A stretch of 64,000 nt of DNA from Liquidambar formosana (taxonomy: Eukaryota; Streptophyta; Magnoliopsida; Saxifragales; Altingiaceae), in assembly GCA_039720395.1 (NCBI GenBank), contig CM077832.1, positions 27,391,763 through 27,455,762 on the forward strand, written 5' to 3'. Position 1 is the stretch's first letter, and the number at the start of each line of letters is the position of its first letter. Below are positions 1 through 9,248 of the stretch, piece by piece. The notes under the pieces are model-generated. The model worked only from the letters and a program-made list of their open reading frames with translations. It ran no database searches and was not told the origin of the DNA. Made by a program: the position numbers and the translations under genes.

Positions 1-2
1 AT

Positions 3-158
3 GACCTTATCAAGGACACGAGACTTGGACTCTGCAGAAAAGACATTCTTGAGGCAGTAGAGGCATCCCATAACCATAACTTGCGAAAGAAAAGAAGACT
101 TGATAGAGAAAGACAGAAGACAAACAAAATGACTCTGAAGAAACTCAAGAGGACTTAA
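3..158 (+). pseudogene. C-terminal end of the antisense ORF of element A (DUF7745-like), cut by window edge
   Basis: Reading from base 3 in frame gives about 51 codons to a TAA at 156-158. The residues align with the C-terminus of the antisense ORF of element B (12944-14230): an isoleucine-leucine-lysine patch, a Cys-Arg pair, an acidic-alanine stretch, then a basic tail beginning LRKKRRL. The orientation is opposite to A's pol, as in B, so an antisense ORF downstream of pol is shared by both families. Only the tail is visible, so whether A's copy was intact cannot be judged. Confidence 0.7.
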
Positions 159-472
159 AGACTCAAGGAATAGAATATCTATGGCATGTCAATAGTTCTT
201 TTACTTAACACCAATAAATTGTTATGTCAAACAATTAGTTTTAAATAAATTGCCAATGATAATCTACTTTCGAGATTTCTGTGATTGTGTTGTTTGGACC
301 GCACCCAATGTAACTTTATGGGCTGCCTACATATCCCCGTTTTTTCTCTCTTTTTCTTCTTTTTTTTTCTTTTTTTTTTTCTTTTTTTTTCTTTTGGGGA
401 ATCAGGTCCTCGTAGTTCAAATGCCTTAACTTTTGCCTAGGCCGCCTTTACAGGTTTTCAACCTAGCAGGCC
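159..472. other. Element A spacer between pol stop and antisense ORF, with T-rich tract
   Basis: Non-coding. It contains a 55-bp nearly pure pyrimidine run at about 341-395 (A-rich on the coding strand of A). Both the run and the flanking GTAGGCAGCCCATAAAGTTA-like and GGTGCGGTC-like words correspond to 12711-12815 in element B. This conserved post-pol spacer has no gene. Confidence 0.6.
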
Positions 473-2257
473 TTATACATAATACTTCTTTAATTGATCC
501 AAATTGGTAGGACGAGCAAACTCGATCCCATCCAAATCCATAAGTCGAACAGCCCCTGCTGGCAATATCTCCTTGATGACGTACGGTCCACCCCAACTCG
601 GTTTGAACTTTCCTCGCGGATCGAAAATTGGAGCTCGGATCTCTTTCAACACTAAATCCCCTTTCTTTAAGCCTCTGTCTTTGACATGTTTGTTGAGTGC
701 CCTCGCGACTCTTCTCTGGTACCCTTGCACATGGTAGAGAGCCCTCAATCGCCTTTCATCTAGCAATGCCAACTCATCATAACGACCTTTGATCCAGTCC
801 ACCTCTGCCAGCTGACTTTCCACAACAACCCTTAACGAAGGAACTTCCAATTCCACTGGTAGAACAGCCTCCATTCCATACACTAAAGCATACGGCGTAG
901 CCCCTGTTGACGATCTGACTGACGTTCTGTACCCCCACAATGCCAATGGTAGCTTCTCATGCCAATCAGTGTACGTGTCAGCCGTTTCTTGATATTCTTG
1001 TTGGCGGCTTCCACCGCGTCGTTTATTTGTGGGCGATACGGGGACAACAAGTGGTGAACGATCTTGTACTTCTGCAAGAGTTCTTTGGTCTCCTTCTGGA
1101 AATGCTGACCGTTATCTGAAATGACCTCATGCAGTACCCCATATCGGTAGATAATGTTGAGCTGTATGACCTGTGCCACCTTTTTAGCATTCAAAACTTT
1201 GAAGGAAGCTGCTTCCACCCACTTGGTAAAGTAATCGATGGCTACCAAAATGTATTCATGACCATTGGATGCCTTCGGCTTAATCTGTCCGATGATATCT
1301 ATTCCACATACTGCAAACGGCCATGGGGTTGACATGCTTGTTAGGGGCATGGAGGGCAAGTGTTGTCCGTTGGCGAAGAGTTGACACTTATGACACTTCT
1401 TGACGTGGGCGTAGCAATCCCTTTCCATTGTAGACCAGTAATACCCTAGTCTCATGATCTTCTTAGCCAACATGTATCCATTCATATGCGGAGCCCCCAC
1501 TCCTTCATGGATTTCTTCGATGAGTTTTCTGGCTTCTTCCTCCGTGACACACAGCAAGTGAATTCTGTCGTAAGACCTCCGATACAGTTTTCCTCCGCAT
1601 ACCACATAATGGCTTGCCAATCTTCTCAGTGTTCGCCTATCCACGCAAGATGCTTCCTTTGGATATTCCCTTTCCTCGATGAGCTTTCTTATGTCATAAA
1701 ACCAAGGGTGGTTATCGGTTATCTCCCCTTCTCGAATGGAACAGTAATAAACAGGTTTCTCTCTGCATTCGATCACGAGTGGCTTCACATTTCCCGCTTC
1801 TGGTATTTCCACATTGAAGCTAGAGTTGCTAAGGCATCAGCGAACTGATTCTTATTTCTTGACAAGTAATTGAACTCGATCTCCGTGAACTCTTTGGTCA
1901 GTGCTTCCAAATAGGCATGATAGGGCAACAGCTTCTCATCGCGAGTTTTCCACTCCCCTTTTATCTGACAGATTATCAATGCTGAATCTCTTAACACCTC
2001 TAGTTCTTTTATCCCCAACTCTAACGCAGCTTCCAATGCTAGGATGCAGGCCTCATACTCTGCTATGTTGTTGGTGGCTTCGAACCCCAATTTGACTGCT
2101 AAAGGCGTGAAGGCTTCTTCGGGCGAGACTAGTAGCACTCCTATTCCATATCCCCTTTTGTTTGCAGCTCCGTCGAAGTAGACTCTCCAAACCTTCTTCT
2201 TGATTTCCAGGATATCCTCGTCGGTGAACTCATCATTGAATTGGGTTGATGATGACG
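473..2257 (-). pseudogene. Element A pol 3' part: archaeal-type RNase H and integrase, frameshifted
   Basis: From 2257 down: the second (archaeal-type) RNase H with a VYFDGAANK start, AEYEA and DSALI motifs; then an HHCC zinc-binding region (HEGVGAPH and CHKC), the integrase core (GIDIIG, SDNGQHF, DAVEAANK) and an integrase C-terminal domain ending LKKYYV at 473. The frame is broken twice: near 1808-1812 (one base missing relative to element B) and near 985-990 (a short deletion in the helix after the catalytic Glu). The two breaks make this copy inactive. In B the equivalent stretch is a single open frame. Function in the family: RNase H removes RNA template, integrase inserts cDNA. Confidence 0.9.
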
Positions 2258-2262
2258 CAGGG
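2258..2262. repeat. TSD of element B, left copy (CAGGG)
   Basis: CAGGG directly abuts the TGTCACACC start of B's 5' LTR and recurs at 29422-29426 directly after the 3' LTR end. A 5-bp duplication is normal for gypsy integrases. Confidence 0.95.
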
Positions 2263-2679
2263 TGTCACACCCCATTTTTGCACCACCTTACTAGGGCTCA
2301 TCATTTCATGCATGTTTTTGTTTTGTTTTTGAGTCTAGTCACTTGCATTAGTTTTCTAGAGTCACAAGGACAATGGATATGAATTTTGGTTCAAATTGGA
2401 GTTGATCTTGAGGGATAATAAGAGCTTTTGTGACTTGAGGGGCATAATTGTCTTTTAAGTCCCAAACTTTTCATTTGACCTTGGAATGATCTCCAAATTG
2501 TCAATTGGAGTTCATATGGATGCATATGAGGTATTAAGTCCCGTGGCCCTGATGATGAGTTTAGTGTGGTTATTTACGGATTATCCTTGAAGAATTAGTG
2601 CGAATTACAGCATGAGATTTTTGGTTAAAATGAAAAGAAAATTATTTTATTAAATTAGCCATTTTTATCATGACACTAA

Positions 2680-2685
2680 CACGTG
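2680..2685 (+). promoter_or_regulatory. G-box (CACGTG) in B 5' LTR U3
   Basis: A perfect CACGTG lies in an ACGT-rich patch (to about 2750), roughly 190 bp upstream of the LTR TATA box. bZIP and bHLH factors bind such motifs in plants. Its role here is inferred from sequence only. Confidence 0.35.
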
Positions 2686-2877
2686 TACGTATGTGATGAG
2701 TGTGTGTACGCACATACGATACATGTGCATGCGTGTTAGCGGTCAGTCTCTCAATTTTTATAAAAGACAATTTCCTTTTCCTATTCAGATTAGAAGTCTT
2801 TTATCATTATAAAATACCTTTTGATTATTCTCCAAGGAAACCTAGTCCAGGAAGGAAAGGGAAACTCCAGATTTCAG

Positions 2878-2886
2878 CTATAAATA
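2878..2886 (+). promoter_or_regulatory. TATA box of B 5' LTR (CTATAAATA)
   Basis: CTATAAATA fits the plant TATA consensus and is the best TATA in the LTR; transcription would start about 30 bp downstream. An identical copy is at 27434-27442 in the 3' LTR. Confidence 0.55.
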
Positions 2887-4789
2887 CTCTCTTAATGTCT
2901 TTAAATAAGGGAGAGGAGAAGAGGGTTTGGAGGGAGTGAAATTCGTCATAATTCAGCAGCAGATTTTCTGAAAACCAGCAGTCGTATTTTAATCATAACT
3001 TTTTCATCCGAAGTCAGAATTTGATGAAATTGGTCTTGTTAGAAATATAATTCAATTCTCTACAACTTTGTATTTCACAAGCTTTGTCCAAATCCAACGT
3101 TTTCATACCCAAAAACGCGATTGAAGTTGCTGCAGCTGCAAAGTGACGAAAATCACTTTTCTTTTCTCTTGTTCTCTTTTTGTTTTCTATTTCTTTTCAA
3201 AGTTGAGTGAGTTTTGATCTCTTTGCTGTGATACCACTTTGACAAAGAGGAGGATTCGTGTTGGTTTGATTCACTCTAAAGACCTGAGGAGCCACGAACA
3301 ATTACAAACACAAAGGAAGGCCCTTCCTAAGGTATTCTCCTTCTCTATTCAAGCTTAAACTAGGTTTTCATATGGGTTAGGCTTATTGCATGTTAAAGGT
3401 AACTTTTTTATCATGTATTAACACTCTAGCTAGTTAATATACATGGAATATCTATTTTTTATCTACTGTTTAGCATGCTTTAGGGCTGTCCTTTAGGTTT
3501 TTAATGCATAGTTATGATTCTTGTGCTCCTGTTTGTCCTTGTGCTAGGATTAGTGTCATTGCATGTTAGAGTTAGGATTTTCATCATGTTATATTGCTTT
3601 AGTTAGTTAATATGCATGATTTAATTTCTGTTTAGTTTGGTTTTAGCATGATTAAAGTATGTCTTGTGAGTTTTTAAGCATATCTGTGAGTTTAGGGTTT
3701 TAGAGTCATTGTTTCGTGTTTGTTTTCATATAGCATGATAAAGTAGACTTTTTTATTTGGTTTTTCTTCGTGTTTGCTATATATGTTTTTCATATGGAGT
3801 AAACATGATAGTTTTGCATGCATGTTAGTATGTTTTAGGGTTTTTATGCATGATATGGTTCTAGGAATATGTTAGGACTTATTATTGTTCGCTGTTTTTG
3901 CTATTGGCATGCTTAGTGGATGATTTTAGGTCATAATACTATTCTGTCCAGATTTGCATGTTAGTGTTTTTGCATGGTTTTGAGCACTTGTAAGGGTGCA
4001 AATAGGTGTGGTATTTGTCCTATGGCAAATAGGGCTGCTTATGTCTGAAATAGCTAATGCTTGGAGCTAATTGCGCTCAGGTAAGTGGGTGTGAAGGTGC
4101 CCCAATTCACCTTTCTTCCTTAACTCATTCTCTTCTCCCTATCTAGGGTTAATTTTTAATATGATCCTATGGTTTAATTAGAGGTTTCCTTCATAAACAA
4201 AATTCTGGTTTTTATTAAGGATTCCATTTTGTGGATTTCTTTCCTAAAATCAAACTTTCTATCAATTCTCTTTTGATCAAATAAGGAAACCTAGGGTTTT
4301 TACCATAGGTTTGTATTAGGATTTAACCCTAATTCTAATCGAACTACGTGGACTTTGATCCATGTATTTCGTTGCATGGTACGTAGGCGCTCTTCGTGAG
4401 GCTCAAGTCCGTTCTAGGATCCAAGCATCCTAGGTTTATTTATGTTTTCTTTTTTTTTCTTTCTTTTTTCTGTTTTTATTTGCTTATTATGCATGGATGG
4501 ATGAATGAAATATATGATATGCATGCAATTCTTGTGATGATATACTTGCTGATTTTTGTATGGAAAGATCTTGATTTAGCCCAAATGAACTGAGAGACCG
4601 AAAGGGTGACATGGATGCCTATAGGCTTTGCCTAGAACCTTCCCATGTCATAACTTAGCCTCCGAATCCCCGATTTCTTTGGTTTTCAAAAGATTGGTTT
4701 TTGCCTTTCCTTTTTTATGGAGTCATTCAAATTGTCTTCCTAAAACAAACTATTTTTAGGGTTTTCCTTGTTTCCTTTAAAAAATAAGG

Positions 4790-4799
4790 TGGCGACTCC
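4790..4799 (+). repeat. PBS-like decamer TGGCGACTCC inside the 5' LTR of B
   Basis: Identical to the first ten bases of the real PBS at 4869, 79 bp upstream of it. The same decamer is kept near the PBS-proximal end of the A LTR, the solo LTR and the B 3' LTR. Confidence 0.8.
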
Positions 4800-4868
4800 T
4801 TTCCTTTTCTTTTTTCAAACCCATTTTCTTTCAATCCCTTGTGGGCCCAATTTCCGGGGTTCACAATT

Positions 4869-4886
4869 TGGCGACTCCACTGGGGA
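4869..4886 (+). other. Primer binding site of element B (tRNA-Arg type)
   Basis: TGGCGACTCCACTGGGGA begins 3 bp after the 5' LTR. Ogre/Tat elements are known to use a tRNA-Arg primer, and this sequence agrees with what I recall of that PBS. The exact tRNA isoacceptor was not checked. Confidence 0.8.
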
Positions 4887-5676
4887 TGTTGTGGGCTAGA
4901 CTCTATAAAGTTTAATTGGGCTAAGTTAATTTCTTATGTTTAATTAAAATCAATCACATTGCATCCGCTTGATTGTGTGCTTTCATTTATTGCATTGTGT
5001 GCGCAAACTCTTGCATGCTAGGATCGATGTCCCTCGATGTATCCTTGCCAACGATCGGCCTAGTCTCAACCTTGGTTTTCCTGATTCCATGTGTTGGGGC
5101 GAAAGCTATCAACCTCTCTTGCCTAGTACCCTTGGGCTTGCCCTTGGGTATATTAAATGAGTTAATCACGTACTGCTGGACCCACGCGGCGTTCCTGATG
5201 CCACATGTGGTTAGGTATAAGGATTGCTCAAGCAAGTGAAGGACCCTAGCCTACCCTTATCATTAGTCCATATAGACAGACTTGTAGGACACTACGGTCT
5301 CACCTTTATGCACCCACAATTGTTTGTAATGATGCTATGCCGTGTTTGTGGTGTGAGGCTTTATATCTTATGCCCTTAACATAGACCTTTAAACCCTAGC
5401 CTTCGTTAAGGCCATGGGTTAGGAGGAATAAATTAAGGAAATAGGATGTAAAGCTATGTTTGTGATGTGCTAGTCCTAGGGGATTAATTAAACCCAGTTG
5501 AAGGACTCTATGCCCTATTCTTTAAAACATACCCTTAATCCATGATCCCTGTAAAGGTAATTGGATAAAAGGAATGAATTAATTGAACATGGTGTAGAGA
5601 CCGAGTTCATTAAGGAAAATATGGAGGTTTAGGACAAGTCCTTAGGCTAAAGGTTAAAACTTTTCTATCCATAGAC
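4887..5676 (+). other. Element B untranslated leader
   Basis: About 790 bp without a convincing gene. The segment 4975-5240 is clearly similar to 34690-34930 of element A on the other strand (about 85 percent by eye), although the short frames in the two copies are not conserved as protein because of indels. A packaging or translation role for the conserved part is inference. Confidence 0.6.
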
Positions 5677-6738
5677 GTGCTGGCTTGGATCCGCAATCCA
5701 CAAGGGCGTCTAGTGAGTGTTGAGTCTACCCATCAGACAGACATGGCCGACGAAAGAACTAGTGAGGGGAACTTTGACCTTGAGGCTTGCCTGAAAGCCA
5801 TCATGGCCAAGCTTGACCATACCGCCGAGACATCCGATACCGCATTGAAAATGGCTCAAGAGAACCAACAGAAGATGGCGGATCTTGAACAAAATGGCTC
5901 TAAGGCCCATTCCTCGGGTATACCTCATGGGGCTGGCACCGAAGAGGGACCTCAATCCAATGAGAACACCAAGACAAGGGGGGAAAGTAGCTCGAAACCT
6001 GAGGTCACCGACCTAGAAGGGGAAGCCAAGGGGAAAGGTTCTTGCAGTGATTCCGTGTTAGCTAGCAAGGTAGAAGCATTGGAGAGAACTATAAAAGGGA
6101 TTCGCAGGGCTGATGACATGGTCGATGTGCGGACTCTATCCCTGTTTCCAACGGCTCGTATTCCACTACAATTCAAGATGCCGGAGTTAGAAAAGTTCGA
6201 TAGGACGGGTTGCCCTAAGACTCATTTGAAGATGTACGTGCGAGCTATGCACCCTCGAGGGGCTACTAACGAGCTTTTAGCTCAAATGTTCCATGAAACC
6301 TTGGCCACTTCTGCTTTGAAATGGTTCTTATCCTTGGATGAGAATAGAACCCGGACTTGGGAAGACATATGCAATGAGTTTTCAGAGCACTACAAGTATA
6401 ACACAGAGGTGGACGTTACTCGAAGGGACCTAGAAACTACCAAGCAAGGGGCTTATGAAACTTTCTCCGCTTACATTACAAGGTGGAGACAAAAGGCGTC
6501 GAGAATGACGGATAGGCCGAATGAGGAGGACCAAATTCAGTTAGTGGTTAAGAACCTGCTGCCCATGTATCACAAGCACCTATTTGCCCACTATTTCCCA
6601 AATTTCAAAGCTCTCATTGGGGCTGGCACGCAGGTTGAAGATGCTATCAATGATGGGACAATCAAGACTGAGGAAGTGAGGAGTCGCAAGACAAACTTTA
6701 CTGGGAAGAACAATGCCGAGGTCAACACCATAACTTAA
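5677..6738 (+). pseudogene. gag: Element B gag, capsid part
   Basis: The frame is open from at least 5677 (a GTG codon), and the first ATG in this frame is at 5743. In element A the same frame has an ATG further upstream (34396 region, MPYVRG), so B's original start looks lost. Residues about 160-320 form a Retrotrans_gag-type capsid region (FKMPELEKFD, LKMYVRAMHP, KWFLSL, ITRWRQKAS). An acidic, charged N-terminal region precedes it. The frame ends at an in-frame TAA (6736-6738) and continues in the same frame beyond it, so this stop is a mutation, not the natural end; A reads through the corresponding codon. Confidence 0.85.
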
Positions 6739-7746
6739 CCAATCCAACCCTTTTCTCTCAATGATGTCAATCCACCTCGCCAATTCACTGACCTATTCAT
6801 GCCACTCGAAAGAGTCCTTGAAAAGCTCATAAGTCGTGACCTATTGAAGCCACTCAACCCAAGACCTCCACCAAATCCCTTACCCAAGAGCTACAATGAG
6901 AATGAGTACTGCAAGTACCACCAATCCAAAGGCCATGCCACCAATCGCTGTATTCGCCTTCGCCACCAAGTCCAAGACCTCATTGACAAGCAAGTCATTT
7001 CACCACCAACCCGTCCAAATGTCACCCGTAATCCTCTCCCATCACACAACAACACACCCCCACCTAACACCATAAATGCCATTGGGGTTGAATCCTCTCG
7101 CCCTCGCCATCCCATAAGACAATACACTCCGCTCCCCATGACCTTAACCCGTCTCTTCACCATTTGCCGCAATAACAGCCTTATCATGCCACTTCCACCA
7201 AAGCCAAGACCATCAACCCCTCACCAATATTGCCAATACCATCGTGCACCCGGCCATGACACCGAGGCTTGTTCTATACTAAAGAAGATCATCCAAGACC
7301 TCATTGACCAAAAGGTTTTGTTGTTGCCAAAGAAATCTATCCAACAAGAGCTGAAAGAAAGATATGAAGCAGGGGATCCTCAGGTTGGCCTATTAGGTGA
7401 AGCGTCGGGGAAATATGATTACTATGTGCTGTACTCAAGCCCAAGTCCGATATCAAATGAGCCGATAGTCCCTTCAGGTTGGGATGACTTGCCGACAGAG
7501 ATGGAGAGCATTGACATGATAGAATGGGATGACTTAATGAATGACTCCGAGGAAGTCCATGACATATGGGCTAGCGATGATGAGTTGGACCATATAACCA
7601 GAGGGGATCATCATTTCAAGCCCCCCCACCTAGAATCTGAAAATCCGTTGGAAGATTTGGAAGGGCAGAGGCGTCCTAGCTTGCAAGAAGAAGAGGATGA
7701 AGTGCTTAGGCAGCTGAAGAAGACCAATGCCAACATTACTATTTAG
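6739..7746 (+). pseudogene. gag: Element B gag C-terminal part with two Cys-His knuckles
   Basis: Same frame as the capsid part. It has two spaced motifs of the form C-x3-H-x4-H-x4-C: CKYHQSKGHATNRC (about residues 38-51 from the Met at 6799) and CQYHRAPGHDTEAC (about 145-158). Both are followed by a similar QDLIDxxV helix, suggesting an internal duplication. They sit where other Gag proteins have nucleocapsid zinc knuckles, so nucleic-acid binding is likely but inferred. A Pro-rich linker joins them and an acidic tail follows. The frame ends at in-frame TAG 7744-7746; element A has no stop at this codon. Confidence 0.8.
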
Positions 7747-8676
7747 GGCTTGCTCATGGCGTCGCATAAGCACAGACAGACCGTGTTGAAACTGTTGAAT
7801 CAGATACAAGTGCCTGTTGACACATCCCCCGAGGGATTGGTACATTTGGTGAATCCAACTCCCAAGAACTCAACCATCGTGTTCACCGATGTAGACCTAC
7901 CTAAAAGCGGGCCGAGCCATTCTCAAGCTCTCTATGTGACCATTGACACTATGGGGAAGAGGGTTCCCACCGTTCTTATCGACAATGGGTCCGCACTAAA
8001 TGTATGTCCTCTCCGAACTGCCACTGTTTTGGGTTTGGGACCCACTGATTTCACGCCATCTGGGCAGACCGTAAGAGCTTATGACAACACCCGCCGAGAA
8101 GTAATAGGGGTAGTTACTTTGCCTCTTATCATGGGACCCACTGAATTTAGGGTAGAATTCCAAGTGTTGGATGTGCCGTCATGTTTCAACTTGTTGTTGG
8201 GCCGACCTTGGATCCATCCTGCTGGGGCTGTGCCATCTTCACTCCATCAAAAGGTGAAGTTTCCTTATGAAGGAGCCATAGTAACACTTCAAGGGGACTA
8301 TGAATTGAAACTCGCAGGTGTGCCTATATGTGAGATACAACCTGAATCAGCAGCGATACCGCTATCTGGGTTTGACTATGTCCAATGCATTGAAAAAGAG
8401 CTCGAAAAGGGTGAATTAATACCCTTGGACTTTTGCCCCCATGGCAACTTGCACGTCGGTGAAATAATGAGAAAGATGAGTTTCTTTCCAGGCATGGGGC
8501 TAGGGCGTCGCCAACAAGGGATCCCTACGTCTATTCAAAGCCGTGTCACCTCATACACTTTTGGGCTAGGATATGAGCCCTCCAGAAATGATCATGCAGA
8601 AATGCTAAAGAGGAACAAGGAGAAAGTAAGAGCCAAAGCCGAGGGAAGGGTGCCAGACCTGAAGATCTCGCCATAA
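7747..8676 (+). pseudogene. pro: Element B aspartic protease with G-patch-like tail
   Basis: Retropepsin-like domain: VPTVLIDNGSALNV (Asp at about residue 78 from the Met at 7750) is the active-site loop, followed by FQVLDVPSCFNLLLGRPWIH, the typical LLGRPW strand. Near the end, FFPGMGLGRRQQG resembles the G-patch motifs known next to some retroviral proteases; that comparison is mine. The protease cuts the Gag-Pol polyprotein. The frame ends at in-frame TAA 8674-8676 and resumes at once in the same frame. Element A also continues through this position. Confidence 0.82.
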
Positions 8677-9077
8677 CGACCTACTTTGAATGGTTACTTC
8701 GTCAAAGAAGGGGATGATTTTCTATATTGCGGGTTTCCAGAGCCCACCTTTGACCAAGCTACCAAGATCCGAGTTCCGGGTTTTGAAATCTTCTTCACCG
8801 AATGGTATCCAATCACAGCTGAAATGGTGGATGATGATGCCATCAATGATGAGTTCTGGGAAAAGAAAGAGGAGGACTGGGCAGAGAACCTTGATGCAGG
8901 GGCTATGACTGAAATGTTCCAAGACATGATCCTCATCATAGAAGACTCGACCATTGAAGAACTCCAGGGTTCGTCCATTAGCCATGCTACCTTGCCACTC
9001 CTGAATTGGTACCTTGAATGTGGTGTCGTTGCGAAGATCCATGAAGAAGAAGACCTTGGCCTACCTGATAGCAGCTT
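8677..9077 (+). CDS. Element B protease-RT linker, exon before the intron
   Basis: Open from the stop at 8676 to the splice donor. It begins RPTLNGYFVKEGDDF and ends PDSS plus two bases of the next codon. Element A encodes the same linker (31211-31459 and 31002-31210, minus), confirming it as real coding sequence. It is acidic with no recognised domain. Unspliced reading terminates at TAG 9079-9081, just inside the intron. Confidence 0.75.
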
Positions 9078-9248
9078 GTAGGTGTCTTAGTTTAGTAATA
9101 TTTCCCTAATTCAATAAGATGTATCTACTTTACTCACTTTGTGGAGTCATAGTATTGATACAGATTTGTTTGTTTTCCTTCTTTCTTTTGTGTGTCATTC
9201 CCATTATTCCTAGTCAATAAAGTGTGCTTTCTTTCTCTATATATGCAG
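9078..9248 (+). other. Intron in element B between protease and RT (171 bp)
   Basis: Donor GTAGGT, acceptor TATATGCAG, T-rich throughout, with several stops in all useful frames. Joining 9077 to 9249 restores one frame whose residues (SSFVSFLSS) match the uninterrupted SNFVSFLSS of element A at 30985-31010. Ogre elements are known to carry an intron between protease and RT that is spliced from part of the RNA, so location and type fit the family. Confidence 0.88.

Larger units (their letters stand above)
1..2257 (-). mobile_element. Element A (Tat/Ogre-like Ty3/gypsy), 3' part, left of the B insertion
   Basis: Minus-strand gypsy element whose archaeal-type RNase H and integrase lie here; its RT, protease, gag, leader and 5' LTR lie at 29427-38078. 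The two parts were one element: B plus its CAGGG duplication interrupts the reading between the first RNase H (ending near 29427) and the second RNase H (beginning near 2257). The 3' LTR is outside the window. Family assignment rests on clear protein similarity to element B, the second RNase H, and the PBS type. Confidence 0.9.
2263..4865 (+). repeat. 5' LTR of element B (2603 bp)
   Basis: Begins TGTCACACCCC and ends CGGGGTTCACA (TG...CA). It matches 26819-29421 with the same length, no indels and about 16 substitutions counted by eye. It has a TATA box near 2878 and a G-box near 2680. Short ORFs inside (for example 2700-2939 and 4396-4593) are identical in both LTRs only because the LTRs are copies; they show no protein-family features. 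A PBS-like decamer lies at 4790-4799. Confidence 0.97.

Noticed and set aside
2700..2939. 79-codon frame conserved in both B LTRs
   Set aside because: It overlaps the LTR TATA box; same reason as above, with no family features and no counterpart in the A LTR.
4396..4593. 65-codon frame identical at 4396-4593 and 28952-29149
   Set aside because: It lies in the two LTRs of the same element; identity reflects LTR duplication, and the residues are low-complexity Phe/Leu from a T-rich tract.
4973..5239. An extra ORF1 of the Ogre type in the leader
   Set aside because: The reading frame is not kept between A and B because of indels, although the nucleotides are conserved.
6736..6738. Programmed stop readthrough between gag and protease
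   Set aside because: A and B have stops at different codons and each lacks the other's stop, so they are independent mutations.
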